Origin: Chryseobacterium binzhouense
GTDB lineage: Bacteria > Bacteroidota > Bacteroidia > Flavobacteriales > Weeksellaceae
DNA: 64,000 bases
Direction: 5' to 3'
Assembly (NCBI RefSeq): GCF_007474545.1
Contig: NZ_VKOG01000001.1
Span: 1,116,001-1,180,000, forward strand
Shown here: positions 49,889 to 58,167 of the stretch, piece after piece
Layout: every line of letters begins with the position of its first letter
How positions within the stretch are numbered: position 1 is the first letter of the stretch
The notes under the pieces: model-generated
Told to the model about the DNA's origin: nothing
The model's database searches: none
Seen by the model: the letters and a program-made list of their open reading frames with translations, nothing else
Program-made: the position numbers and the translations under genes

Positions 49889-51388
49889 ATGAAAAGTTTA
49901 GACATTCATAAAAGTGAATATTTAAAACAATTTGAAACTCAAACCTACGGAAGAAATCTTTTCAGAACGCAGGAAGAAGAAAGATTAGACGCTCCCAACG
50001 AAGAGTGCGGTATATTCGGAATGTATTCTGATAATGATCTGGATACATTTTCTCTTTCACAGTTCGGGCTTTTTGCACTTCAGCACAGAGGGCAGGAAGC
50101 TTGTGGTATTTCTGTTCTTAAAAACGGAAGAATTACCAATATGAAAGATGAAGGTCTGGTTTTGGATGTTTATAAAGAGATCGCAGATCCTGAAACTTTT
50201 ATGGGAAATTCTGCCATCGGCCACACCCGTTATACAACTGCAGGAGACAAAAAGAAATATAATTTCCAGCCTTTTTTTGCTAAAAACGAATATGATCAGA
50301 TTATTCTTTCGATTGCTCATAACGGAAATTTAACCAATGCAAAAGAGCTGAAAGCTGAGCTTGAAGCTGAAGGTGTTGTGTTCAGAGCAACTTCCGATTC
50401 TGAAGTGATTTTAAGATTGATTCAGAAAAATCTTGATCTTGGGCTTCGCGGAGCGATCAAAGCGACAATGGAGAAGATTGAAGGAGCTTATTCTGTAGTC
50501 GGAATGACGAGAAACAAATTCTTTGCATTCAGAGATTTCAATGGAATCCGTCCTTTGGTTTTAGGAGCAATTAACGAAAATTCTTATGTGGTTGCTTCTG
50601 AATCTGTAGCGCTGGACGCTGTTGGAGCACAATACGTACGTGATATTTTACCGGGAGAAATTATTTATACCAATGAAAATGAGCCTGGAAAACTTCACTC
50701 CATTATGGTTGATGAAGCAAAAGCAAAACAAAGAATCTGTTCTTTTGAATATATTTATTTTGCAAGACCCGATTCTTCACTTGAAAACATCAATGTTTAC
50801 GAGATCAGGGAAAAATCAGGAGAAAAAATCTGGCATCAGGCTCCTGTAGAAGCAGATGTTGTGATCGGTGTTCCGGATTCCGGAGTACCAGCTGCAATTG
50901 GTTTTTCCAAGGCTTCAGGAATTCCTTTCCGTCCGGTTTTAATTAAAAACAGATACATCGGAAGAAGTTTCATCGTACCGACTCAGGAAATGAGAGAAAG
51001 GGTAGTAAACCTTAAACTGAACCCGATTATTTCTGAAATTAAAGATAAAAGAGTGGTTATTATTGATGACTCCATCGTACGTGGAACTACTTCAAAAAGA
51101 CTGGTTAAGATCCTGAAAGATGCAGGAGTGAAAGAAATTCATTTCAGAAGTGTTTCTCCACCGATTATTGCGCCCTGTTATTTAGGAATTGATACTCCTT
51201 CAAAAGACGATCTTATTTCTGCCAATATGACTACGGAAGAACTAAGAAAATATTTAGGAGTTGATTCTTTAGAATTTTTGAGTGTTGAAAATTTAAAAGA
51301 AATTTTAGGTTCTGCCAATCACTGCTTCGGATGTTTTACTGAAGAATATCCGGTGGGAAAAGGAGAGGAAGTGGAATTATTTAATTAA
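49889..51388 (+). CDS. purF: amidophosphoribosyltransferase
   Basis: 499 residues. First committed step of purine synthesis (PRPP + glutamine to phosphoribosylamine). The glutaminase nucleophile is Cys40 in PNEECGIFGMY, so a 39-residue propeptide has to be removed. ALQHRGQEACGI, IGHTRYTTAGD and the PRPP loop VVIIDDSIVRGTTS are present. C-terminal CFGCFTEEYP is the group's ending. It follows purC. Confidence 0.95.
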   Translation: MKSLDIHKSEYLKQFETQTYGRNLFRTQEEERLDAPNEECGIFGMYSDNDLDTFSLSQFGLFALQHRGQEACGISVLKNGRITNMKDEGLVLDVYKEIADPETFMGNSAIGHTRYTTAGDKKKYNFQPFFAKNEYDQIILSIAHNGNLTNAKELKAELEAEGVVFRATSDSEVILRLIQKNLDLGLRGAIKATMEKIEGAYSVVGMTRNKFFAFRDFNGIRPLVLGAINENSYVVASESVALDAVGAQYVRDILPGEIIYTNENEPGKLHSIMVDEAKAKQRICSFEYIYFARPDSSLENINVYEIREKSGEKIWHQAPVEADVVIGVPDSGVPAAIGFSKASGIPFRPVLIKNRYIGRSFIVPTQEMRERVVNLKLNPIISEIKDKRVVIIDDSIVRGTTSKRLVKILKDAGVKEIHFRSVSPPIIAPCYLGIDTPSKDDLISANMTTEELRKYLGVDSLEFLSVENLKEILGSANHCFGCFTEEYPVGKGEEVELFN

Positions 51389-51416
51389 AAAGATCTCAAA
51401 GATCAGATATTCCTAT

Positions 51417-51455
51417 AAAAAAAGTTTATTGAAATTGTTTCAATAAACTTTTTTG
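51417..51455. terminator. bidirectional terminator
   Basis: AAAGTTTATTGAAA...TTTCAATAAACTTTTTT, between purF and the convergent channel gene. Confidence 0.85.
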
Positions 51456-51477
51456 TTTGTTGTTCTTTTACATATAA

Positions 51478-52347
51478 TTAATCATTCGCTTGTTTATCAC
51501 CCACAATATTGATGCTTGTAGGAGTTACCAAAGGAATTTTGATTTCGTCTAATTTAGTTTTAATCTGTGATAAAGCATTACTTTTTACCTGAACTATATT
51601 GGCTCCAACAGCTAGCCAGAATTTTACCTGTAAAGTGAAATTTCCTTGTTTGTAATTAGTAAAATTCACCTCTGCTGTTTCGGGACGATCAGTATTTGGC
51701 AGATTTCTGATCACTTCTAAAATGCTGTTTTGTGCCTTATGGATATCTTCATCTGCCGGAATTTCAAAATCTAATATGATTCTTCTTTGCGGAGAAGCAG
51801 AGATGTTGTAGAAAGGTGCATTGAATATGACCTGATTGGGAATATATGCTTTTTTACCATCATCAGTAATAATTTTTGTTGTAAGAAAGCCAATATCCTG
51901 CACTGTTCCGGAATGATTTCCTATTGTGATATAATCGCCTGTTTTAAATGCTTTGTCTATACCAATCAGCATTCCTGAAAATATACTTGATACAAGATCT
52001 TTCAGGGCAACTCCTGCAATAACTCCTGCCACTCCAAGGCTTCCGATAAATTTCCATAAAAAGCTGCTGAATCCCATGATTTCCAATGCAACAAAAGTAC
52101 CCAGAAGCATGATGATGAATCTGAAAATTCCGATAATAGTGACTACAGAACCTTCCTTTTTACTGTTAGGAAAAATTTTGTGCATAAGATTTACTGCAGC
52201 TTTACTCAGGTATTTGCTGAACATCAGAAAGAATGAAAAGACGATGATTCCGACTACCAGTTTCGGAGTAAATTGTGCAAATTTCACATACCAGTTCTCT
52301 AATACTCGGTAGACCATGTCAAAATAGCTGCGACTGGTTTTTTCCAT
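51478..52347 (-). CDS. MscS-type mechanosensitive ion channel
   Basis: 289 residues. Three membrane helices near the N-terminus, then the MscS pore and beta domain: FIGSLGVAGVIAGVALKDLV is the pore-helix signature, then LIGIDKAFKTGDYITIGNHSG and PNQVIFNAPFYNISA. It opens under membrane tension to release solutes. Start at the ATG at 52347, the start used by close relatives; upstream frame adds 29 residues without a family match. It is divergent from the peroxiredoxin gene. Confidence 0.9.
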   Translation of the reverse strand: MEKTSRSYFDMVYRVLENWYVKFAQFTPKLVVGIIVFSFFLMFSKYLSKAAVNLMHKIFPNSKKEGSVVTIIGIFRFIIMLLGTFVALEIMGFSSFLWKFIGSLGVAGVIAGVALKDLVSSIFSGMLIGIDKAFKTGDYITIGNHSGTVQDIGFLTTKIITDDGKKAYIPNQVIFNAPFYNISASPQRRIILDFEIPADEDIHKAQNSILEVIRNLPNTDRPETAEVNFTNYKQGNFTLQVKFWLAVGANIVQVKSNALSQIKTKLDEIKIPLVTPTSINIVGDKQAND

Positions 52348-52386
52348 ATTTTTTTTTAACAAAAATATAAAATTCTTTAAAATTGT

Positions 52387-52417
52387 TTTGTTGGTTTCAG
52401 AAAGTCTATTAAATTTG
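52387..52417 (+). promoter_or_regulatory. promoter of the peroxiredoxin gene
   Basis: TTTG (52387-52390), 19 bases, then TAAATTTG (52410-52417): the full Bacteroidota -33/-7 pattern, 23 bases before the ATG. Confidence 0.65.
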
Positions 52418-52440
52418 TAGACTAATAAAAGCAAAATATT

Positions 52441-53076
52441 ATGTCAATTAAATTAGGAGATACAGCACCGGATTTTCAGGCAGAATCCAGTTTGGGAATA
52501 ATCAATTTTTATGATTACTTAGGAGATTCCTGGGGAATTTTATTTTCTCATCCTGCAGATTTTACACCTGTGTGCACTACGGAACTTGGTTTCACTTCAA
52601 AACTTCAGTCGGAATTTGAAAAAAAGAATACGAAAGTTATTGCATTAAGTGTAGATGGAGTAGAAGATCATAAAAAGTGGATTAAAGACATTAATGATAC
52701 CCAAAATACGCAGGTACAATTTCCTATCATAGCAGACAAAGACCGGAAGATTTCTGAGCTTTATGATTTCATTCATCCTAATGCTTCAGCTACGGCAACC
52801 GTTCGTTCTCTTCTGATTATTGACCCGGAAAAAAAAGTAAGACTTATTATTACCTATCCAGCTTCTACAGGCAGAAATTTCAATGAAATCAGCAGGGTTT
52901 TAGATTCATTACAATTGGTAGATGAATATAAAGTGGCAACACCTGTTAACTGGACAGATGGTGATGATGTAATTATTCCACCTGCTGTTTCTACTGACGA
53001 TGCAGAAAAGCTTTATCCAAAAGGTGTTAAAGAAATCAAACCTTATTTAAGATATACACCTCAGCCAAACAAATAG
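52441..53076 (+). CDS. 1-Cys peroxiredoxin (Prx6 type)
   Basis: 211 residues. Reduces peroxides. The peroxidatic Cys45 is in HPADFTPVCTTELGF and is the only cysteine of the protein, so a resolving partner has to be supplied from outside. The long C-terminal part (VATPVNWTDGDDVIIPPAV) is the Prx6 dimer arm. Cytoplasmic. It has its own promoter. Confidence 0.93.
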   Translation: MSIKLGDTAPDFQAESSLGIINFYDYLGDSWGILFSHPADFTPVCTTELGFTSKLQSEFEKKNTKVIALSVDGVEDHKKWIKDINDTQNTQVQFPIIADKDRKISELYDFIHPNASATATVRSLLIIDPEKKVRLIITYPASTGRNFNEISRVLDSLQLVDEYKVATPVNWTDGDDVIIPPAVSTDDAEKLYPKGVKEIKPYLRYTPQPNK

Positions 53077-53117
53077 CAATTGTTTTTTTTATTTATTATA
53101 TAGTTTAGTTTTAATTG

Positions 53118-53153
53118 AAAAAGCGGCTCGGAATAATTTCCGAACCGCTTTTG
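53118..53153. terminator. bidirectional terminator
   Basis: AAAAGCGG.TCGGAA and TTCCGA.CCGCTTTT form a long stem with one mismatch, between convergent genes. Confidence 0.8.
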
Positions 53154-53182
53154 TTGTTTATTTAATAATAGTTTATTCAATA

Positions 53183-53773
53183 TTATTGAGCATCGTTTGC
53201 TATTTGCTTAGCTTTTGATGTTGGGATAAAGATACTGAAACCTACATTAAAAGTAATATTAGAGTTTAAACCTTCATTACCAAAACCTGTTTGTCCTCTG
53301 TATTTTACCAAACCTTCCAAACCAATGTTCGGGGTGATAAAATAAGAATAACCAGGACCTACACCAAAGTCAAAACCTGTTGTAGAGTTTCCGTTTTCTA
53401 CGCTGCGACCTCCTAAACCTGCATTAGCTTCGAAAAACCAACGACCATGATTTAATAAATTATCAACTCCTTTTTCACCTGGTGAAAGATAATATCTTCC
53501 TAAACCACCAACTCCGTAAATGAACTCAGTCGGGCTGCCGTTCGTAACTTTATTGATACCTAGATCTACATATCCACCGACAGCAACATTATCTTCAATG
53601 AAATATGCACCTCTTGGCTGAATCTGAATGTTATATCCACCTCCTGTATTCAATCCAAAATTACTTGAAATCAAGCTGCTTCCAACCATCCAGTTACCTC
53701 TTTGGATCTGTGCATTTGCTGTAGTAGCTAATCCTGCAACGGCTAATATTCCTGTAAGAATTAGTTTTTTCAT
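53183..53773 (-). CDS. outer-membrane beta-barrel protein (OmpA/OmpX-like porin family)
   Basis: 196 residues with a signal peptide (MKKLILTGILAVAGLATTANA). The mature part alternates hydrophobic and glycine-rich strands (WMVGSSLISSNFGLNTGG, NVAVGGYVDLGINK, GWFFEANAGLGG-type) expected of an eight-stranded barrel. No peptidoglycan-binding domain. Function unknown; a small outer-membrane protein of the porin-family type. Confidence 0.82.
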   Translation of the reverse strand: MKKLILTGILAVAGLATTANAQIQRGNWMVGSSLISSNFGLNTGGGYNIQIQPRGAYFIEDNVAVGGYVDLGINKVTNGSPTEFIYGVGGLGRYYLSPGEKGVDNLLNHGRWFFEANAGLGGRSVENGNSTTGFDFGVGPGYSYFITPNIGLEGLVKYRGQTGFGNEGLNSNITFNVGFSIFIPTSKAKQIANDAQ

Positions 53774-53934
53774 AATTTATAATTTAATAATTAATGTTTA
53801 CTATTTTGAATAAATTATGAAACACAATTAATGTGCCAAACCATCCTGTTATGAAGCTTTTTAATAAAAAACAGTCAATTTTGTCATAATATACTTATGT
53901 GGAAAATTGAAGTTATTTTTAATGATATGATAAT

Positions 53935-54450
53935 TTAAATCAACAATAAAACCACAGCAGCAACAAGCCCTGCAACTGTGAATTTAATTCCACGTTTGAA
54001 TGCTTTACTTTTTGGGTTAAACATCCAGAAGCTTGATATAACGAAGAAAAAGAGACAAATCCCGAAAAATGCATTTAGAGGCGAAAATCTATCTTTAGAC
54101 TGAGATTTGTGAAGTTTTGCCATTTTATCCAAAATGAAAGGCAGCTCTTTTTTTGTGTATTTTGCTTCTCCTGTTACAGAGTTATAAGTTCCCTGTTTGA
54201 ATTTAAGAATGGTTCCTTCTGTTTTTTCAACCTCAAAATTCTTAATTTTCAGTTCTTTACCAAGCGCTTTTTCATCAAGATTTTTTTCGATGATTTTTTC
54301 ATATTTTTTTTCTTTTTTAAGAAAGTCGGTATCTCTGTAAATGAGCAAGACGCCACTTACAGCGTAAATTGTCATAATGCCTGCCATGAAATACCCCAGA
54401 TATCGGTGGGTAATTCTCATGAAACTTCTTGTGTCTTTAATCTTATCCAT
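53935..54450 (-). CDS. PepSY-associated membrane protein, companion of the siderophore receptor
   Basis: 171 residues. The first membrane helix has ITHRYLGYFMAGIMTIYAVSGVLLIYR, the PepSY_TM signature; after a roughly 85-residue periplasmic part two more helices follow (FFGICLFFFVISSFW, FTVAGLVAAVVLLL). Such short PepSY proteins are encoded with siderophore receptors and may reduce the iron complex. It follows the receptor in the same direction by about 80 bases. Start taken at the ATG at 54450; an earlier ATG at 54489 is possible. Confidence 0.8.
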   Translation of the reverse strand: MDKIKDTRSFMRITHRYLGYFMAGIMTIYAVSGVLLIYRDTDFLKKEKKYEKIIEKNLDEKALGKELKIKNFEVEKTEGTILKFKQGTYNSVTGEAKYTKKELPFILDKMAKLHKSQSKDRFSPLNAFFGICLFFFVISSFWMFNPKSKAFKRGIKFTVAGLVAAVVLLLI

Positions 54451-54528
54451 GTATTGTTTTATTTCAAATAGTAAAAGTGGAAACCTCAAAATTCAGTTAC
54501 CACTTTCCAATAATTTATCTTGTTGAAC

Positions 54529-56811
54529 TTAGAGTTTATAGGTTAATGTAAAATAATAGTTTCTTGGTGCAATTGGGTTTACAGAATAATTTTCGTGTAC
54601 ATTGTAGTTTACTGTGTCAAAAAGATTACCCACTCTTGCCTGGATCATGAATTTTTTCCATTCATAAGCTGCTGATAGTGATACAGTAGTGTAGTCATCC
54701 AACTCAAAAACTCTGCTTATACCGTTTCTTTTTTGTAAGCTGTTGGCACCGGTTTTTGTGTCGTTCCATCCTGCAAGTCTGTCACCTATGTAATATATTC
54801 CGGCTCCAAATTTTAATCCGGGAACAAATTTTGTGAATTTATAAAATACAGATGCATTTGCTGTTGTAGCAGGAGTTCTTACTAATCTTTGGTTTTCAAC
54901 ATACCCAAACATTTCCGGAGTATCCAGATAAACAGAATGGTTATATGAAAAACCACCAATAATAGATAAATTTTCATTAGGATTCCCTGTAATATCCAGT
55001 TCAACACCTCGGCTTCTCATTTTTCCTGCAAAATCTTTTGTAAGACCTGTAGGATCTATAGGGTTGCCATTGTCATCCAATGCATTCTGGTAATAATTTC
55101 TGTAGAAAATCTGATAAACTGTCAGGTTAACTGCTAATGAATTATTCCAAAGATTTTTTTTGGCACCCACTTCGTACTGATCAATATTAGTAGGAGTAAG
55201 AGCTTCATTATTTCTTAGCTTACCAACATTGGCTGCAAACGAGTTGGTATATGTGGCAAATGCAGAAAAGTTATCATTAGGCATATACACGAAACCTAAT
55301 TTTGGAGATATTGCCTGATCTGATGAAGCTGAATTATCTACCAGCTTTTTAACTTCTTTAGAATCAATATTTACCAAACCGTTTGTTACGGTTTTAAATG
55401 CAGTATTAATGGTAGGCATATTTTCAATATATGACCAACGTAATCCGGCAATTACTTTGAATTCTTTAGTTAGGCTGATAAAATCCTGAGCATAGACACC
55501 TATTCTTCTCGTATTGATTCTGTTTTTTTCTAATTTTTCTGATTCAGGCATATTTCCACCTATCCAGGATTCTGGGTTGTCAAGATAAAGCAGACCATTG
55601 CTGTTCCCATTGGTTCCGTAAAGATAACTTGTTCCGTAAGCACGTCTGGTGGTGGGATTATAGTAGCTGTAAGCGTCGGCTGTACCATAATCTGCATCAG
55701 TTCCGAATAATACTTTATGATTAATTTTTCCCGTATTAAACTCTCCATTCAGATTTACCTGTGCAGACGTATAGTTTTGTTCATTATAGGTTCTGTTCAA
55801 TGGTCTCTTCCATGTCAGTCTGTCGCTTACATAGCCCCACTGAACTCTTTCTGTTGAAAAATAATCTTTTGTATAGTTCTGATAAGAAGCTGTAGCATTC
55901 AAAGTCCATCTTTCGCTGAACTGATGATTAAAAGTAATATTGGTAGTAGCCTGTTCTACATTTTGAAATTGCCAATCTGTTCCTAAAAACGAATTTCTTG
56001 GCAGAAGATTATTTAATTTAAAAGTATAACCATCTCGCTCGGTAATAGCTCCAATTCCAAAATCAGGAGTGAAATTATTCTTAAGATAATCAGCTTCAAT
56101 GATTAATTGAGATTTTTCACTCAAATTAAAAAGAAAAGAAGGATTAAAATAATATTTTTCCGATTGTACTACATCTCTGAAACTTTCAGCATATTCATAG
56201 GTTCCATTAACTCTGAATGCTGCGTTTTTTGAAAGCGGACCATAAATATCAACCATTGGTTTATAAGAATTCCAGCTTCCGGCGTTCATTCCTACACTTC
56301 CTCCGAAATTAAATCTCGGTTTTTTAGTAATCATATTAATAACACCACCTGCAGCAGTATTTCCGTACAGCATTGCATTAGCACCTTTTAAAACTTCCAC
56401 TCTTTCCAAGCCTGTTACTTCTGGAAAAACACCGCTGTTGACTCTGGAACCATTTTTGAAAATATTATCATTTCCTAAAATAAAACCTCTTCCTCCAAAG
56501 CTATCCTGTGAATTTCCTCTTGAGGAAGTTACATAAATACCATTTACATTCTGAAGAACATCACTTAGCTGTTTTGCCTGTTGCTGCTCAATGATTTCGT
56601 GAGTTACAATAGCGATCGGCTGAGGAGTTTCCATCATCGTAAGATTAGACTTTGTAGATAAAGGTCTCGCTTTGTTGGGGTTTCCTGTCTTATGAAGATT
56701 CACATCTTCAATAGTTTGAATTTTAAGGGTATCACTTTCAATATATTTCAGCTGCGCATCCAAAGAAATGGTTGCGAATATTAATCCTATTGTTGCAAGC
56801 TGCTTTTTCAT
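54529..56811 (-). CDS. TonB-dependent siderophore receptor
   Basis: 760 residues. Signal peptide (MKKQLATIGLIFATISLDAQ), then a plug (IAIVTHEIIEQQQAKQLSDV, VEVLKGANAMLYGNTAAGGV, INMITKKP) and a long barrel ending in RNYYFTLTYKL with the terminal aromatic. The plug and barrel match the TIGR01783 siderophore-receptor type; the actual siderophore is unknown. It is followed by the PepSY-type gene. A Fur-box-like palindrome and a promoter box lie upstream. Confidence 0.93.
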   Translation of the reverse strand: MKKQLATIGLIFATISLDAQLKYIESDTLKIQTIEDVNLHKTGNPNKARPLSTKSNLTMMETPQPIAIVTHEIIEQQQAKQLSDVLQNVNGIYVTSSRGNSQDSFGGRGFILGNDNIFKNGSRVNSGVFPEVTGLERVEVLKGANAMLYGNTAAGGVINMITKKPRFNFGGSVGMNAGSWNSYKPMVDIYGPLSKNAAFRVNGTYEYAESFRDVVQSEKYYFNPSFLFNLSEKSQLIIEADYLKNNFTPDFGIGAITERDGYTFKLNNLLPRNSFLGTDWQFQNVEQATTNITFNHQFSERWTLNATASYQNYTKDYFSTERVQWGYVSDRLTWKRPLNRTYNEQNYTSAQVNLNGEFNTGKINHKVLFGTDADYGTADAYSYYNPTTRRAYGTSYLYGTNGNSNGLLYLDNPESWIGGNMPESEKLEKNRINTRRIGVYAQDFISLTKEFKVIAGLRWSYIENMPTINTAFKTVTNGLVNIDSKEVKKLVDNSASSDQAISPKLGFVYMPNDNFSAFATYTNSFAANVGKLRNNEALTPTNIDQYEVGAKKNLWNNSLAVNLTVYQIFYRNYYQNALDDNGNPIDPTGLTKDFAGKMRSRGVELDITGNPNENLSIIGGFSYNHSVYLDTPEMFGYVENQRLVRTPATTANASVFYKFTKFVPGLKFGAGIYYIGDRLAGWNDTKTGANSLQKRNGISRVFELDDYTTVSLSAAYEWKKFMIQARVGNLFDTVNYNVHENYSVNPIAPRNYYFTLTYKL

Positions 56812-56851
56812 GTTCGTTTTATTGTTATTTAGAGCGGTTTTAAATAGTACG

Positions 56852-56859
56852 CAAATGTA
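56852..56859 (-). promoter_or_regulatory. promoter -7 box for the siderophore receptor
   Basis: TACATTTG on the minus strand, 40 bases before the ATG. Confidence 0.5.
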
Positions 56860-56890
56860 AATTATTATTTAGAATTAATAAAAACTATAA

Positions 56891-56906
56891 AATGATATTT
56901 ATCATT
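56891..56906. promoter_or_regulatory. possible Fur box
   Basis: AATGATA, TT, TATCATT: a 7-bp inverted repeat, in the divergent region before the siderophore receptor and similar to the GATAATGAT/ATCATTATC core of Fur sites. It lies about 32 bases upstream of the receptor -7 box, so it could overlap or flank the -33 region. Confidence 0.4.
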
Positions 56907-56967
56907 AATTGGTTATTTAGAGAAGAGGATGTTTCCTGCTTTTATGAGGATTCAAAGGGAATTATAA

Positions 56968-56975
56968 TATCTTTG
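56968..56975 (+). promoter_or_regulatory. promoter -7 box for the oxidoreductase
   Basis: TATCTTTG, 15 bases before the ATG at 56991. Confidence 0.5.
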
Positions 56976-56990
56976 TTAAAAATTTAGAGT

Positions 56991-58046
56991 ATGCAATTAA
57001 TTAAAGCAGGACTGTGTGCGTTTGGAATGAGCGGTAAAGTTTTTCATGCTCCGTTTTTGAAAGAACATCCTGGCTTCTTTATTTCAGCAATTGTTGAGAG
57101 GAATAAGGAAGAATCTAAGGAAAAATATCCTGATGCAACTATTTACCGCTCGGTGGAAGAGATGCTTAATCATGCAGATATTGATCTGGTTATCGTAAAT
57201 ACTCCCGTTCAGACACATTTTGATTTTGTTAAAAAAGCTTTACAAGCAGGGAAAAATGTTGTTGTTGAAAAACCTTTTACTGTAAATGCTGCTGAAGCTG
57301 AGGAATTATCGGAATTAGCCAAAGAAAAAGGTTTGTTTTTAAGTGTCTACCAAAACAGAAGATTTGACAGAGATTTTCTAAAGGTGAAAGAAATTTTGTC
57401 GGGCGGAAAGCTTGGAGAATTGAAGGAGGTAGAAATTCGTTTCGACAGATTTAGAACTGAAGCAGGAGGTAAAGAACATAAAGAAAGTCCGAAGCATAAA
57501 GGTTCTGGAACACTTCATGACTTAGGAGCACATCTTATAGATCAGGCAACTTTGTTTTTTGGGTTTCCTGATAAGATTTTTGCTGATGTTTTTTCGATGA
57601 AAGGGGAGAATTTTGCCAATGATTATTTTGAAATTTTACTCTATTATAAAAATCATTTTATCGTACGATTAAAATCAAGTACATTTTCTAAAGAAGCCCA
57701 TTATGCTTACAGTCTTCATGGTTCCAAAGGCAGTTTTTTGCAGGAGCGAAGCGACAATCAGGAAAATGAACTGATTGCAGGAGCCATTCCTGTTTATGGA
57801 AAAGACTGGACAAAGCCTTTACAGCAACAGGATGGAATTCTCAATTTCGTTGATAAAAATCAGAAAACCGAGCGGATTCTCACATTAAGCGAGCCGGGAA
57901 ACTATATGAACTATTATCAGCAGATTTACGAACATATTGTTTTTGGATACCCGCTTCCATCGCCAGCCGAAGAAATTATTCAGAATATGAAAATTATTGA
58001 AGCAGCGATAGAAAGTGCTAAAGAAGAAAAAGTGGTTTATTTATAA
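56991..58046 (+). CDS. Gfo/Idh/MocA-family oxidoreductase
   Basis: 351 residues. NAD(P)-binding Rossmann part with GLCAFGMSGKVFHAPFL, DLVIVNTPVQTHFDF and VVVEKPFTVNAAEAEEL (the EKP motif, catalytic Lys), then a beta-sheet dimer domain (GSGTLHDLGAHLIDQA). Acts on sugars or similar alcohols; the substrate is unknown. Close to E. coli YdgJ-type. It is divergent from the siderophore receptor. Confidence 0.88.
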   Translation: MQLIKAGLCAFGMSGKVFHAPFLKEHPGFFISAIVERNKEESKEKYPDATIYRSVEEMLNHADIDLVIVNTPVQTHFDFVKKALQAGKNVVVEKPFTVNAAEAEELSELAKEKGLFLSVYQNRRFDRDFLKVKEILSGGKLGELKEVEIRFDRFRTEAGGKEHKESPKHKGSGTLHDLGAHLIDQATLFFGFPDKIFADVFSMKGENFANDYFEILLYYKNHFIVRLKSSTFSKEAHYAYSLHGSKGSFLQERSDNQENELIAGAIPVYGKDWTKPLQQQDGILNFVDKNQKTERILTLSEPGNYMNYYQQIYEHIVFGYPLPSPAEEIIQNMKIIEAAIESAKEEKVVYL

Positions 58047-58167
58047 GGTTTTAGGGTTGGGATAATAAGAGAGTTTTGATTTATAGAAAAATAATTGATA
58101 AACAAACTCTTTTGGTCTAAAAAACAGCCTTTACGACTCTAAAACTCTCAAAAGCCCTTTATTTCAA

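Noticed and set aside
53628-53813. Plus-strand frame opposite the barrel gene start
   Set aside because: Antisense to a signal peptide; hydrophobic only by complement.
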